The notes below the pieces were generated by a model. That model did not search any database. It was not told the origin of the DNA and saw only the letters and a program-made list of their open reading frames with translations. A stretch of 64,000 nucleotides of DNA from Scytonematopsis contorta HA4267-MV1 (GTDB lineage: Bacteria; Cyanobacteriota; Cyanobacteriia; Cyanobacteriales; Nostocaceae): positions 1 to 64,000 of the forward strand of contig JAHHIC010000108.1 in the NCBI GenBank assembly GCA_019359035.1, in the 5' to 3' direction. The translations under genes were made by a program, and so were the position numbers. Every line of letters starts with the position of its first letter. Positions within the stretch are counted from its first letter, which is position 1. Shown here one piece after another: positions 1 through 11,214 of this stretch.

Positions 1-34
1 TCCAATTGTAAGGTAAAAAAAAATGCTAATATAT

Positions 35-118
35 CTGGCATGGGCTTTCTGTGGATGCACGAGTTGTGGTTGTGGTAACAACAACTCTACTACAGAAAGC
101 CTTCTTTATTTTTGGCGA
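35..118. repeat. bipartite inverted repeat downstream of the EF-Ts gene
   Basis: The arms GGCTTTCTGT and ACAGAAAGCC can pair, and inside them GAGTTGT and ACAACTC pair again. This gives a long hairpin, followed on the plus strand by a T-rich run. It may act as a transcription terminator between convergent units or be a small RNA. No protein is supported in bases 1-234. Confidence 0.4.
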
Positions 119-234
119 AGGTATTGTCATAACTCTTTGTTATATTTAGCCCGCGCAGGCTTTGTTTGTATAGCCCCACCCTTCCAGGGTGAGGGATTTG
201 GAATTGGGGGAATTGGGGGAATTGCGATTAAGAA

Positions 235-846
235 TCAAACCCCAATTTTTTCACCGAGAACAAACCGAACAAAACGGCGAATTTGGATATTTTCGCCCAA
301 CTTAGCACTAGCCTGTTTTAACACATCCTCCAGCAAAACGCTCTGGTCACGGATATAAGGTTGATAAAGCAAACACATTTCCTTCAAATGCTTATCAATT
401 CGACCTTGAACAATTTTTTCCTTAATATTCTCCGGTTTATTAGCTAAATCATCCCGACTCATTTCCAAAGCTTTTTCCTTGGACACCACATCAGCAGGAA
501 TATCCGAAATTTTCACATACTCAACATTCTGAGAAGCCGCAACTTGCATAGCAATATTCTGAATCAGAATCTGAAAATCTTCAGTACGTGCAACAAAATC
601 AGTTTCACAATTCACTTCCACTAACACACCGACCTTACTACCAGTGTGAATATAGCTACCAATTAAACCTTCTGTTGCCTTACGATGTGCCATATTTCCA
701 GCAGATACAATACCTTTTATTCGCAGCCATTCCCCAGCTTTAGTAATGTCACCATTAGTTTCAACTAATGCTTGTTTACATTTCATCATACTAACGCCAG
801 TATTTTCGCGCAGTTGTTGAACCAATTTGGCAGATATTTGTAACAT
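235..846 (-). CDS. diverged second elongation factor Ts
   Basis: This is an EF-Ts-like nucleotide exchange factor for EF-Tu, 203 aa. It has the N-terminal UBA-like region ([20 protein letters not shown], then GEWLRIKGI) and the EF-Tu contact motif TDFVAR near residue 82. The coiled-coil and C-terminal part is recognisable but diverged. It is not next to rpsB, where the housekeeping tsf normally lies. It is instead the last gene of the Ro/Y-RNA block, 156 bp below the Ro gene. With the extra EF-Tu at 9881-11110 it suggests a private elongation factor pair for the island. I see no strong Shine-Dalgarno sequence before the ATG. Family assignment is firm; the special role is inference. Confidence 0.88.
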   Translation of the reverse strand: MLQISAKLVQQLRENTGVSMMKCKQALVETNGDITKAGEWLRIKGIVSAGNMAHRKATEGLIGSYIHTGSKVGVLVEVNCETDFVARTEDFQILIQNIAMQVAASQNVEYVKISDIPADVVSKEKALEMSRDDLANKPENIKEKIVQGRIDKHLKEMCLLYQPYIRDQSVLLEDVLKQASAKLGENIQIRRFVRFVLGEKIGV

Positions 847-893
847 TGCACTTATCTCAATTTTTAATCATAAGGTTTAGGAATGCGATAAAT

Positions 894-997
894 CCCATGA
901 AAGACGCGATTCCCATGAAAGACGCGATTCCCATGAAAGACGCGATTCCCATGAAAGACGCGATTCCCATGAAAGACGCGATAAATCGCGTCTCTAC
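894..997. repeat. five tandem 18-bp units ending in a dispersed palindrome half
   Basis: Five copies of the 18-bp unit CCCATGAAAGACGCGATT (894-983) run into AATCGCGTCTCTAC. That tail is one half of the GTAGAGACGCG...CGCGTCTCTAC palindrome found at many other places in this window. The array fills the Ro to EF-Ts spacer. Confidence 0.85.
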
Positions 998-1002
998 ATG
1001 TG

Positions 1003-2451
<1,449 letters not shown>

Positions 2452-2502
2452 CTATTGATACGAATTAGAGATAGTTGTCGCACACTACGAGGTGAAAAAT
2501 CA

Positions 2503-2619
2503 CCGCGCAAGTAGAGAAAGCTGTTTGTTCATACGCAGGAATCGAACCTGCATGTTTATCTTAAGAGGATATTGCTCTACCAATGAGCGAGTATGTAGGC
2601 TTTCCCGGTTAGGGCGCGG
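2503..2619 (-). ncRNA. Y RNA candidate 1, tRNA-Lys(CUU)-like head
   Basis: Terminal helix CCGCGC/GCGCGG, internal loop CCUAAC / ACUU, then a second perfect helix GGGAAAGC/GCUUUCUC. The head is a tRNA cloverleaf in normal order: short acceptor CAUAC/GUAUG, D arm GCUC-AUUGGUA-GAGC, anticodon arm UAUC-CUCUUAA-GAUA (anticodon CUU, U33 present) and T arm GCAGG-UUCGAUU-CCUGC. The acceptor is fused to the Y stem and has no free CCA end, so this is not an ordinary tRNA. It lies directly upstream of the Ro gene. The structure is read by eye. Confidence 0.75.
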
Positions 2620-2781
2620 CGACAACTACTATTATATTTCAGATAATAAAACTGTCAATCTTAACGGTAGATTCAGTTATTATATAGCTACAAATTAGGT
2701 CTATATAATTCCTGAAAATTTTAGTTAATGGCTGAAAAATTACTTCAAGAAAAGATTTATAAGGAATGATAAATTTGATGT

Positions 2782-2925
2782 CCCGCGCAAGTTAACAAAG
2801 CTTTCAAATAACATTCCTGATGCTCTACCAAATTGAGCTACGTTCGCATAACGCGAGCGACGGGATTTGAACCCATAACCTCCAGGTTGACACATGTATG
2901 TAGGCTTTACTGATTAGGGCGCGGG
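2782..2925 (-). ncRNA. Y RNA candidate 2, circularly permuted tRNA head
   Basis: Stem CCCGCGC/GCGCGGG, loop CCUAAU / ACUU, second helix AGUAAAGC/GCUUUGUU. The head has tRNA parts in rotated order: anticodon 3' strand CCUGG, variable AGGUU, T arm AUGGG-UUCAAAU-CCCGU, acceptor 3' strand CGCUCGC, a 5-nt cap GUUAU, acceptor 5' strand GCGAACG, D arm GCUC-AAUUUGGUA-GAGC, then anticodon 5' strand UCAGG. UCAGG pairs with CCUGG, and the two acceptor strands pair at 6 of 7 positions. The tRNA is thus opened at the anticodon, where the Y stem attaches, and closed at the acceptor. Confidence 0.75.
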
Positions 2926-2979
2926 GTATTACAATTCAAAATACCCAACAGGAACGCATATGGGGTACAAAATTAAGGG

Positions 2980-3101
2980 CTTCGCGCAAGTTGAAAAAGC
3001 TGTTTGTTCATACGTGGGAGTTGAACCCACATGTTCCTGAACCTTAATCAAGTGCCTGACCATTCGGCTAGTATGTAGGCTTTTTCTGTTGGGGCGCGAA
3101 G
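2980..3101 (-). ncRNA. Y RNA candidate 3, tRNA-Leu(AAG)-like head
   Basis: Stem CUUCGCGC/GCGCGAAG (8 bp), loop CCCAAC / AACUU, second helix GAAAAAGC/GCUUUUUC. The head is a cloverleaf: acceptor CAUAC/GUAUG identical to candidate 1, D arm GCC-GAAUGGUCA-GGC, anticodon arm CUUGA-UUAAGGU-UCAGG (anticodon AAG), variable AACAU, T arm GUGGG-UUCAACU-CCCAC. It lacks the long variable arm of a real tRNA-Leu. It is the first RNA downstream of the small ORF at 3166-3366. Confidence 0.75.
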
Positions 3102-3165
3102 TTAAATACTTAGTAAATGAGTTGAGTTTAAATCTTGCACTCAAAACTGAAACTTCAAAACTACA

Positions 3166-3396
<231 letters not shown>

Positions 3397-3442
3397 CTAT
3401 TCATCAGTGATTAAAAAGCGATACTTTAACTTTGTTGTCTTC

Positions 3443-3472
3443 ATACTACTCGTATACTACAACCTGTGTCAA
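3443..3472 (-). promoter_or_regulatory. sigma-70 promoter with twin GTAGTAT boxes, Ro/Y unit
   Basis: On the minus strand, TTGACA (3472-3467) and TAGTAT (3448-3443) are 18 bp apart. The heptamer GTAGTAT occurs twice, 11 bp apart, the second copy covering the -10 box. The same layout occurs at 16925-16954. The repeated heptamer could be an operator on one helix face. Confidence 0.65.
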
Positions 3473-3547
3473 GGGTGTAAAAGAGAAAATATCTAAGCTT
3501 TATTTTTCCTTAACAAAGAGTCTCTAAAGGGTAACAAGAGTGAACTC

Positions 3548-3600
3548 CCCAATCTCCCCCACTCCCCACTCCCCACTCCCCACTCCCCACTCCCCACTCC
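3548..3600. repeat. CCCCACT tandem heptamer repeat (STRR)
   Basis: About seven copies of a CCCCACT-type heptamer end exactly at the stop codon of the large kinase gene. This repeat class is typical of heterocystous cyanobacteria. Confidence 0.85.
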
Positions 3601-6600
3601 TCAAGCATAAGGAAGTAAAATAGTGAATTCCGTCCCTTCACTAGGAGTAGAAGCACAAAGTAGCTCTCCCCCGTGTAGTTCCACTACGATTTGATAGCTA
3701 ATAGATAACCCTAAACCCGTTCCCTTACCAACTGGTTTGGTAGTAAAAAACGGGTCAAAAATTTTATTTCTTACATCCTGACTCATCCCGACGCCATTAT
3801 CAGCAAAAGTGATAGAGACTTGATTTTTTGTAACGACTTCTGTGCGTATCCAAATTGTTGGAATCGGGGGTTGAGCTTTAGAATTATTTCCTATTCCTTC
3901 CTTTAAAGCATCAATAGAATTTGCCAGTAAATTCATAAATACTTGATTTAACTGGCTAGCATAACAATTTATTTTAGGTAAATTACCATAATGTTTAATT
4001 AACTGAATATCGCCAAACTTGTGCTGAAGAATCAATAATGCGCTTTCAATACCATCGTGAATATTGACTTTTTTAATCGCAGCCTCATCCAATCGCGAAA
4101 AAGTTCGCAGCGATTCAACTATATTCTGAACTCTTTCTACTCCTGATTGCATGGAATAAAAAAGTTTTGGTAAATCATCTTGAATAAAATCTAGTTCTAT
4201 CTCTGTTATTTTATCTATTAGTTTTTTATCTAACTCTGGATATATATCTTGCACTAAACTGACTAGCTCAAGGAGTGATTTTGTATAATTTTCAGCATAA
4301 GTTAAATTACCGTAAACAAAACTGATTGGGTTATTAATTTCGTGAGCAACTCCTCCTACCAATTGTCCTAAACTTGACATTTTTTCGGTTTGAATCAACT
4401 GTAGTTGAGTCCGGTGTAGCTCTTCTAATGTACTTTGCAACTCTTGAGTTCTCTGTGCAACTCTTATTTCTAAGGTTTTGTAAAAACGAGCATTTTCTAA
4501 CGAAATTGCGACTTGAGAGGCTAAAACCTCTAAAATTTCTATTCTGTCACCACTAAAAGCACCTTTAGTCAAATTATTTTCTAAATATAAAAATCCAGTA
4601 ACACTACCAGATTGGATAATAGGTAAAACTAGTACAGATAAAGGTTGATTGAATACAATATAAGGGTCTTTATTAAATTCTGACTCTCCTGCTGCATCAT
4701 CTAAAACAAGATTTTCACGAGTTCTTTCTACATAATTAATTAGACTACCTGGCAATATTTCTGTATCATTAATGGAAAAACTTTGTGAATTTGTAATACT
4801 ATCTGAATTATCATCTTGTAAAGAAGACTCTATTACTAATTGATGACCTATCTTACTAATAAATAACACTTTTTGAGCACCAGCATTTTCTTTTACTAAA
4901 AGCATGAATTTATCAAGTAGATGACTCAATATAATTTCTTTAGATAATGCTTGTGATGCTTTGACTACAGTTGATGCATCCAAGCAAGAATAATTTTTAA
5001 TATTTACTGAACTGCTCGTAATTGCTGTGTCTGCTGATGCTGTTTCTTTGGTATAAGAAATTAAAAACGGATAACGAGACTCCAAATCTTTTACTTTTGC
5101 TAATGCTCCCCAACGAATGTAGCTATAGTAAGCTTCTTTAACATAAATTTTGGCAATTTTTTCTTTTTTTAGAGTAAAATAGAATATAGCTGCACGTTCA
5201 TTTGCTAGAGCTTCCTCTTGGATATAACCATTTTCAGATGCACCTTTAATAGCACGGTCATAATATTCCATCGCTTGAAAATTTTTGCCCAATACCCGAT
5301 TTAATTCTGCCTCAACTAAATCATGTTTATGTAGAAAATTCATTGCTGCATACTTTGACCAAAATGCAAGTTTTTCCTGATTATTTCTGACTTTTTTAAT
5401 AACTTGCTTTTGCTCAGATTTTGATAAAGAATAATATACAGCCAAGCGCGTGAGAGAATCATAAAAATAGAAAACGCGACCAACTGGATGTGATACAATT
5501 ATATCGATATATTTCTCAGCTTTAATAACATTATCTAAGGCTTGTTGATATTCACAAAATAAATAACCAAGAACTAATTTGTACCAAAAATAATAAAAAA
5601 CGAACGAAAAATTATCTGATATTCTATACCCGGTGATTGAATCTTCTTCATTAAAAACATCACCTACTAAATTACAAGGGTTATGGGAATGTCCCATTAA
5701 ATTTAAAACCGCTTGCCAAATTAAACTATGTGCTTTTTTAATGAATTCGTGCTTAATTCCAGAGAGATTTTGATTAATAATTTCCATCTTTTCCGACAGA
5801 ATATCTAATGGCTCACCGACTAAAAAAAGTATTTGGCATTCACTTACATAATTCCATGCCACATATTCAAAATCTCCGACTTCTAATCCCTTTTGAATTC
5901 CTAACGTAAAAAGTGGTATATTTTCTCGCCAGTGAACCTTCCAAGAAAAGACATAAAGTGCAATAAAATTTAATAACTTTGCACTAATACTTTCGTCACT
6001 CCAAGATGATGATAATTTTAAAGCCAGTTCCCCAAATTCACAGCATTTTTCTATCTGGTTAAATGCAATACATATAAGAGTACCATAACCAGTATAGGCA
6101 AAACAAGATAAAGGACAATTACCATTTCTTACCGATAATTGTAATTGTATAGATGTTAGTAAAGATAATAATTTTGGATTTGTAAAAGCAACAGCAGTAG
6201 ACATAGTACTAGTAATTCGCATCACAGCAAGAGAGTAAGGGTCTGTCATTTGAGGTAAATTAATTAATTCACTAATATGCTTATCTCTCAGTACTAACTT
6301 TGTTTGTAAAATACTAATTAAAACATCAAACTTACTAGGATTTATTGGCAAATTTATACCTAATAAATTTAAAACTTTTAATCCTAATTCCACAGCTTGA
6401 AAACCCTGCTTATATGCAAAAATATTAAGAATTTTCAACTCATAAACTGGAATTTTATCAAGTAGATTATTCGCTTTTTCTAAGACTACATCTGCAAATT
6501 TATCCATAGCTTCAAAATCGTTACAGAGGTATGCAGCTTCCGTTGCTTTGACATATAAATTTAAAGTAATATCATAGTTATCAACCCATGCTGAATCATT

Positions 6601-9048
6601 TAATAGAGATATGCCAACAGTTAAATATTTAAATGCCAGTTCATACGCATTAGAAGATTTTGCTTTATTTCCAGCGATTAAATTTAATTTCGCTAATTCT
6701 CTTTTATCATTTTGGTTATTGATATTTTCTAAACTAATATTAAATTGATTAACAATATCAAAAATATTCGTTTCTACTTCGTTTTCAGGTAGATTTGTTA
6801 AAAGTAATTTACCAATCTTTAAATGAAAATCTTGTTTTTGGTTTTCGGGAATCAAAGAATAAGCTGCTTGTTGTACCTTATCGTGTAGAAACCTGTACTC
6901 TAATCTAGAGTCATCAAAGCCTAATTCATCTAGTTCATTAGCACCAAATAATAAAGGAAATTTATAATCTTTGTTTAACGGTAAAATTAATCCTTGTTGT
7001 AAAGCTGACCATAAGTACTCAGTAACTTCTGAGACAGTTTTTTCACTAGAAATAGCAAGCACATCTAATTTAAAACTTCCTCCGATACAAGCTGCTAACT
7101 TTAAAATTTCTTGACTTGTTTGAGGTAGTCTATCAATATTACGTGCTATCAGTTCCACCACACCAAAATCAGTAATTCCCAATGACTGAATATCTTCAAT
7201 TTTCCATATCCAGCATCCTTGAGCAAAATCGAATTTTAATAGATGTTCTTGATGTAGTGTTTTTAATATTTGTATCAATAAAAATGGATTACCTATAGTT
7301 TTATTAAATAATAAAGATGCTAGATTTTGTATGCGTTCGTTTTCTCTCTCTGATAGAGATTCACATAACATTTGTTTGACATCATTTATTTTTAAAGGTT
7401 TAATTTCCAGATGATTGATTTTTATCCCTGTTTGTTTTATTTCTGATAATATTTCTCTCAAAGGATGAGTGTTGTTTATATTATTATCTCTATAAGTCCC
7501 AATTACTAAAAAATGTTTATTAAAATTATCAGATATTAACAATTGTATCAATTTTAAAGAACCAATATCTGCCCACTGCAAGTCATCTAAGAATAGAACT
7601 AAAGGATGTTCTTTTTGAGTAAATACACGAAGAAATTTTTGAAAAACTTGATGAAAACGATTTTCAGTTTCGACTAGTCCTAACTGCGGAATTACGGGCT
7701 GTTTTCCGATAATTAGTTCTAACTCAGGAATAACATCAATAATTACTTGAGCATTATTACCAAGTGACGCTAAAAGTTTTTCACGCCATATTTGTAGAGA
7801 TGTTGTGCTTTCGGTTAATAATTGCCGTATTAAAGACTTAAATGCTTGAATTAAAGAAGCATAAGGTACATTTTGGTATTGGTCAAACTTACCTGAAATA
7901 AAGTAGCACCGCTCTCCAATAATACATTTATGCATATGTTTAACGAGAGATGATTTTCCCACACCAGAGTAACCAGAAACTAACATTAGCTCGCTTCTAG
8001 ATGTACCGTTAGATAATGTAGAATCAGAATTAGTTTTTTCATCTTTTTCTTCATCTTCTTGAATTAATCGCTCAAATGCTGCAAGTAAAGTAGAAATTTC
8101 TTCTTCTCTTCCATAAAGCTTTTGTGGAATAAGTAAAATTCCTGAAGAGTCACGTTGTCCAGGAATTAATTTCTTAATTTTTCCATTCGTTTTTATTTGA
8201 AAAAGAGACGATACCAAATCAAACAAAAGACCTAAAGCACTTTGATAGCGGTCTTCTGCATCTTTAGCCATTAATTTCATCACAATTTGTGATATGGGAG
8301 AAGGAACATTTGGGTTTAATTCCTCTACCGCTTTTGGCACTTTTGCAATGTGACAGTGAACCCACTCTAAAGCTTCGTTACATTCAAACGGCAGTTTCCC
8401 TGTTAACATTTCATAAAAAGTTACTCCCACCGAATAAAAATCGCTGCGAAAATCGATAATGCGATTCATTCTACCGGTCTGCTCCGGTGGCATATAAGCC
8501 AAGCTTCCTTCAATTTCGTTGGGATAAGTAACTGCTGTTGATTCTTTATATAACTCAGAAGCAATACTAAAATCGCTCAGTTTAACTATTCCCGTATGCG
8601 GGTTGATTATAATATTAGCTGGCTTAATATCTTTGTGAATAATCTCGTGTCTATGTAGGTATGCTATAGCCTGTACAACTTGTGCGGCAATTTCCAAAAA
8701 ATATTCCAGCGATAGTTGTTGAGTTTTCAGCAATTGCTTAAGACTAATACCTCCAAAGTCCTCGTATACCAGCATTAAGCGGTTAGATGCAGTTTGTAAT
8801 TGATAGGCTTTGATAATTCCTGAATGTTCCAAATGTCGCATAATTTGGTATTCATGCTTCAGACGAGCCACAGCATCTAAGGTAGGATATTCATCTTTAA
8901 GCACCTTGAGAATTACAGGCTGTTCTTTTTCCAGGGACTTTCCGCGATAGATAATAGTCTTCGCCCCCTCATGAATAGCCTCTGTAAGTTCGTATCCTGA
9001 TATTACCTGGGTTGGTAACATGCCCTTATTCTTATCTCCTGGAAACAT
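3601..9048 (-). CDS. HstK-type hybrid Ser/Thr kinase - AAA ATPase - GAF - histidine kinase
   Basis: 1815 aa. In order: a Ser/Thr kinase domain (about 15-290, catalytic HKDIKPAN near 139 and DFS); an AAA-type signalling ATPase (P-loop SGYSGVGKSS near 361, Walker B LFLDDLQWAD); a long helical TPR-like middle; a GAF domain (about 1330-1500); a coiled coil; and a histidine kinase with phospho-acceptor His near 1569 (GGVAHEINNP) and HATPase boxes (NSIDA, DNGVGM, GKGTGLGLSIS). Such hybrids are common in Nostocales, where several have been tied to heterocyst and stress signalling. The annotated ATG may be replaced by the ATG at 9021, which has AGGAGAT upstream. The gene separates the Ro/Y block from EF-Tu and the tRNA array, and may be a later insertion between them. 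Its signal and partner are unknown. Confidence 0.93.
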   Translation of the reverse strand: MFPGDKNKGMLPTQVISGYELTEAIHEGAKTIIYRGKSLEKEQPVILKVLKDEYPTLDAVARLKHEYQIMRHLEHSGIIKAYQLQTASNRLMLVYEDFGGISLKQLLKTQQLSLEYFLEIAAQVVQAIAYLHRHEIIHKDIKPANIIINPHTGIVKLSDFSIASELYKESTAVTYPNEIEGSLAYMPPEQTGRMNRIIDFRSDFYSVGVTFYEMLTGKLPFECNEALEWVHCHIAKVPKAVEELNPNVPSPISQIVMKLMAKDAEDRYQSALGLLFDLVSSLFQIKTNGKIKKLIPGQRDSSGILLIPQKLYGREEEISTLLAAFERLIQEDEEKDEKTNSDSTLSNGTSRSELMLVSGYSGVGKSSLVKHMHKCIIGERCYFISGKFDQYQNVPYASLIQAFKSLIRQLLTESTTSLQIWREKLLASLGNNAQVIIDVIPELELIIGKQPVIPQLGLVETENRFHQVFQKFLRVFTQKEHPLVLFLDDLQWADIGSLKLIQLLISDNFNKHFLVIGTYRDNNINNTHPLREILSEIKQTGIKINHLEIKPLKINDVKQMLCESLSERENERIQNLASLLFNKTIGNPFLLIQILKTLHQEHLLKFDFAQGCWIWKIEDIQSLGITDFGVVELIARNIDRLPQTSQEILKLAACIGGSFKLDVLAISSEKTVSEVTEYLWSALQQGLILPLNKDYKFPLLFGANELDELGFDDSRLEYRFLHDKVQQAAYSLIPENQKQDFHLKIGKLLLTNLPENEVETNIFDIVNQFNISLENINNQNDKRELAKLNLIAGNKAKSSNAYELAFKYLTVGISLLNDSAWVDNYDITLNLYVKATEAAYLCNDFEAMDKFADVVLEKANNLLDKIPVYELKILNIFAYKQGFQAVELGLKVLNLLGINLPINPSKFDVLISILQTKLVLRDKHISELINLPQMTDPYSLAVMRITSTMSTAVAFTNPKLLSLLTSIQLQLSVRNGNCPLSCFAYTGYGTLICIAFNQIEKCCEFGELALKLSSSWSDESISAKLLNFIALYVFSWKVHWRENIPLFTLGIQKGLEVGDFEYVAWNYVSECQILFLVGEPLDILSEKMEIINQNLSGIKHEFIKKAHSLIWQAVLNLMGHSHNPCNLVGDVFNEEDSITGYRISDNFSFVFYYFWYKLVLGYLFCEYQQALDNVIKAEKYIDIIVSHPVGRVFYFYDSLTRLAVYYSLSKSEQKQVIKKVRNNQEKLAFWSKYAAMNFLHKHDLVEAELNRVLGKNFQAMEYYDRAIKGASENGYIQEEALANERAAIFYFTLKKEKIAKIYVKEAYYSYIRWGALAKVKDLESRYPFLISYTKETASADTAITSSSVNIKNYSCLDASTVVKASQALSKEIILSHLLDKFMLLVKENAGAQKVLFISKIGHQLVIESSLQDDNSDSITNSQSFSINDTEILPGSLINYVERTRENLVLDDAAGESEFNKDPYIVFNQPLSVLVLPIIQSGSVTGFLYLENNLTKGAFSGDRIEILEVLASQVAISLENARFYKTLEIRVAQRTQELQSTLEELHRTQLQLIQTEKMSSLGQLVGGVAHEINNPISFVYGNLTYAENYTKSLLELVSLVQDIYPELDKKLIDKITEIELDFIQDDLPKLFYSMQSGVERVQNIVESLRTFSRLDEAAIKKVNIHDGIESALLILQHKFGDIQLIKHYGNLPKINCYASQLNQVFMNLLANSIDALKEGIGNNSKAQPPIPTIWIRTEVVTKNQVSITFADNGVGMSQDVRNKIFDPFFTTKPVGKGTGLGLSISYQIVVELHGGELLCASTPSEGTEFTILLPYA

Positions 9049-9433
9049 TTGTAGTCTGGCTTTAATTCAGTCAAGCTTAGTGTTCCCTAGAATTATTTAC
9101 GGATAACAAAATATTCCCAAATGATTTTTGCCTTTATCGCGACCCTTCCCCAAAACCCTCATTCCAAGGGGATAAGAACAATATTCCCTCTTGCTTATTC
9201 CTACTTGCTTATTCCTATTTGAAATTTCTACTACCTCTTTAGTTAGATTTGTGATAATATTGAAGTCTTTCTATATTTTTCCTGATTTACAATAGTTATC
9301 ATTTAGGGTAATGAATAGGGTGTGGAAGAGTCAGTTGTAATTAGTGTTCCTTTAAAAATATTCTGAAAAATATTCAGAAAAATATTCGGAAAAATATAAA
9401 GTTTTTTTAATAATTTGCCTGAGGTCTTGAATT
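9049..9433. other. intergenic, divergent promoter region with tandem 12-mers
   Basis: No gene seen. Near 9354-9402 the motif GAAAAATATTC recurs about four times, each copy partly palindromic. It lies just upstream of the GlsB-like gene and could be a regulator site or simple AT-rich repeat. Confidence 0.4.
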
Positions 9434-9709
9434 ATGAGTATTATCGCTTGGATGATTCTTGGTTTATTTGCTGGTGCAATTGCTAAAGCTATTTACCCAG
9501 GGCGTCAAGGTGGTGGATTTATTGCCACAATGCTTTTGGGAATCGTTGGTGCTGTGATTGGCGGAACTTTTGTTCGCTTCCTAGAAACAGGAACATTCAG
9601 ACTCATTTCACCCACAAGATTGAGTATTGCTAGCTTAATTTATGCTGTTCTTGGCGCATTGATTGCCATTTTCTTTATGAGCTTAGCGAATGGACGTAGA
9701 GCGACTTAG
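9434..9709 (+). CDS. GlsB/YeaQ/YmgE family stress membrane protein
   Basis: 91 aa with three predicted membrane helices: IIAWMILGLFAGAIAKAI, FIATMLLGIVGAVIGG and SLIYAVLGALIAIFFMSL. The glycine-rich helices and the PGRQGGGFIATMLLGIVGA segment match the transglycosylase-associated (GlsB/YeaQ) family. These are small envelope proteins linked to general stress; the molecular role is not settled. It is the only plus-strand gene inside the island and is transcribed towards the EF-Tu gene end. The repeats downstream (9719-9866) are REP-like palindromes. Confidence 0.85.
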   Translation: MSIIAWMILGLFAGAIAKAIYPGRQGGGFIATMLLGIVGAVIGGTFVRFLETGTFRLISPTRLSIASLIYAVLGALIAIFFMSLANGRRAT

Positions 9710-9718
9710 GGAACAACA

Positions 9719-9866
9719 GACCTAACCCCCCTACCCCCTTCCCTGCGCTAGGGTTGGGGGGGTAAGAGTAGAACTGATACTAGATAGGAATTTAGCTTTT
9801 AGTCAGCTGGAGCTTCTAATTTCCCCCCTTCCCTACTAGGGAAGGGGGGTAGGGGGGTTAGGTCTT
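9719..9866. repeat. pair of REP-like palindromes
   Basis: Two copies of a CCTAACCCCCCTAC...GGGGTTAGG-type palindrome (about 9719-9763 and 9825-9866) with a CCCTTCCCT...AGGGAAGGG core fill the space between the convergent GlsB-like and EF-Tu genes. Related copies occur at 31556-31597 and 38940-39030. They could also serve as terminators. Confidence 0.75.
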
Positions 9867-9880
9867 TTATTTACAAAACC

Positions 9881-11110
9881 TTAGACCAAGATTTTAGAAA
9901 CAACCCCTTCACCAATAGTGCGACCACCTTCGCGAATCGCAAAGCGCATACCTTGTTCTACTGCAATAGCATTAAGTAACTCTACAGTTATTTTGATTCT
10001 ATCTCCGGGCATCACCATTTCTGTGTTAACACCGTCATCTGCTGTAAAAGCCTGAATAGTTCCTGTAACATCGGTAGTACGTACAAAAAACTGAGGACGG
10101 TAACCAGCAAAGAAAGGAGTTTTACGACCACCTTCTTTTTCTGTTAGTACATAGACTTCTGACTCCAGCTTGGTATGAGGTGTAATTGAACCAGGTTTAG
10201 CGAGTACCATTCCCCTTTCTACCTCGTCTTTTTGAACTCCTCGCAGCAACAAGCCAACTTGGTCACCAGCTATAGCTTCATCCATAGTTCTTTGGAACAT
10301 TTCTACACTCGTAACTGTTGCGGTACGAATCTTTCCACGTCCAACCAGTTCCACGACATCACCAGTTTTTACGCTACCGCGTTCAATACGACCGGATACA
10401 ACTGTACCCCGTCCAGTAATAGAGAACACATCTTCTACTGCCAATAGAAAAGGCTTGTTCATCTCCCGTTCTGGTGTAGGAATATAGGTATCGACAGCAT
10501 CCATTAATTGGTAAATCTTATCGACCCATATATCTTCACCGCGTTGGGTTTGAGAATTCGCATTCATTTTTTCCAATGCATTCAGTGCTGAGCCTGCGAC
10601 AATTGGAATTTCATCACCTGGGAAATTATACTCGTTCAAAAGTTCGCGGACTTCTAGTTCAACTAATTCCAAGAGTTCAGCATCATCCACCATATCTTCC
10701 TTGTTGAGGAAAATAACCAACTTTGGCACGCCCACATTTCTTGCCAACAGAATATGCTCCCGTGTTTGTGGCATCGGACCATCTGCTGCGGAAACAACTA
10801 AGATTGCCCCATCCATCTGTGCTGCACCAGTAATCATATTTTTTACATAGTCAGCATGTCCGGGACAGTCTACGTGAGCATAATGACGAGAAACTGTTTC
10901 ATACTCTACGTGAGCAGTGTTGATGGTAATACCACGAACCTTTTCTTCGGGAGATGAATCAATTTCGTCATAGCTCTTTGCTGTAGCTAATCCTAGGGCT
11001 GCTAGAGTCTTAGTAATTGCCGCAGTTAGAGTAGTTTTACCGTGGTCTACGTGACCGATAGTACCGATATTCACATGGGGTTTAGTCCGTTGAAACTTAG
11101 CGCGTGCCAT
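9881..11110 (-). CDS. tuf: elongation factor Tu, extra copy at the end of the tRNA array
   Basis: 409 aa, full length. The GTPase has GHVDHGKT (19-26), the switch I segment [18 protein letters not shown] and NKED. Domains 2 and 3 are complete, ending [10 protein letters not shown]. It delivers aminoacyl-tRNA to the ribosome. Several positions differ from the usual cyanobacterial EF-Tu (for example [17 protein letters not shown] and [10 protein letters not shown]), and it is not in a rpsL-rpsG-fusA-tufA context here. I therefore take it as a second, island copy. It starts 30 bp below the last tRNA unit, with AAGGAG 9 bp before the ATG, so it is probably cotranscribed with the array. Whether it prefers array tRNAs is unknown. 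Confidence 0.93.
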   Translation of the reverse strand: MARAKFQRTKPHVNIGTIGHVDHGKTTLTAAITKTLAALGLATAKSYDEIDSSPEEKVRGITINTAHVEYETVSRHYAHVDCPGHADYVKNMITGAAQMDGAILVVSAADGPMPQTREHILLARNVGVPKLVIFLNKEDMVDDAELLELVELEVRELLNEYNFPGDEIPIVAGSALNALEKMNANSQTQRGEDIWVDKIYQLMDAVDTYIPTPEREMNKPFLLAVEDVFSITGRGTVVSGRIERGSVKTGDVVELVGRGKIRTATVTSVEMFQRTMDEAIAGDQVGLLLRGVQKDEVERGMVLAKPGSITPHTKLESEVYVLTEKEGGRKTPFFAGYRPQFFVRTTDVTGTIQAFTADDGVNTEMVMPGDRIKITVELLNAIAVEQGMRFAIREGGRTIGEGVVSKILV

Positions 11111-11140
11111 GCATTTAAATTCTCCTTTTGGTTAAAAATA

Positions 11141-11210
11141 ACCCCTCCAGATGGAATCGAACCACCCATCCAGCTATCGGAAAGCTAGTACCAAATCCAT
11201 TGGTAGAGGG
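11141..11210 (-). tRNA. degenerate tRNA-Arg(CCG)-like
   Basis: Acceptor CCCUCUA/UGGAGGG and T arm GGUGG-UUCGAUU-CCAUC are good. The anticodon arm UAGCU-UUCCGAU-AGCUG reads CCG. The D region is abnormal: UACCAA-UGGAU-UUGGUA forms one 6-bp hairpin, so positions 8-9 and the normal D stem are lost. It may be non-functional or atypical. Confidence 0.5.
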
Positions 11211-11214
11211 ATAA

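Noticed and set aside
148-172. A fifth Y-like RNA near the window start
   Set aside because: CGCGCAGGCTTTGTTTGTATA resembles the 3' strand of the family, but no matching 5' strand with CCYAAY lies nearby. At most a relic.
2929-3144. 71-aa minus-strand ORF over Y candidate 3
   Set aside because: It runs through the RNA structure, and its sequence is explained by the hairpin and tRNA-like arms.
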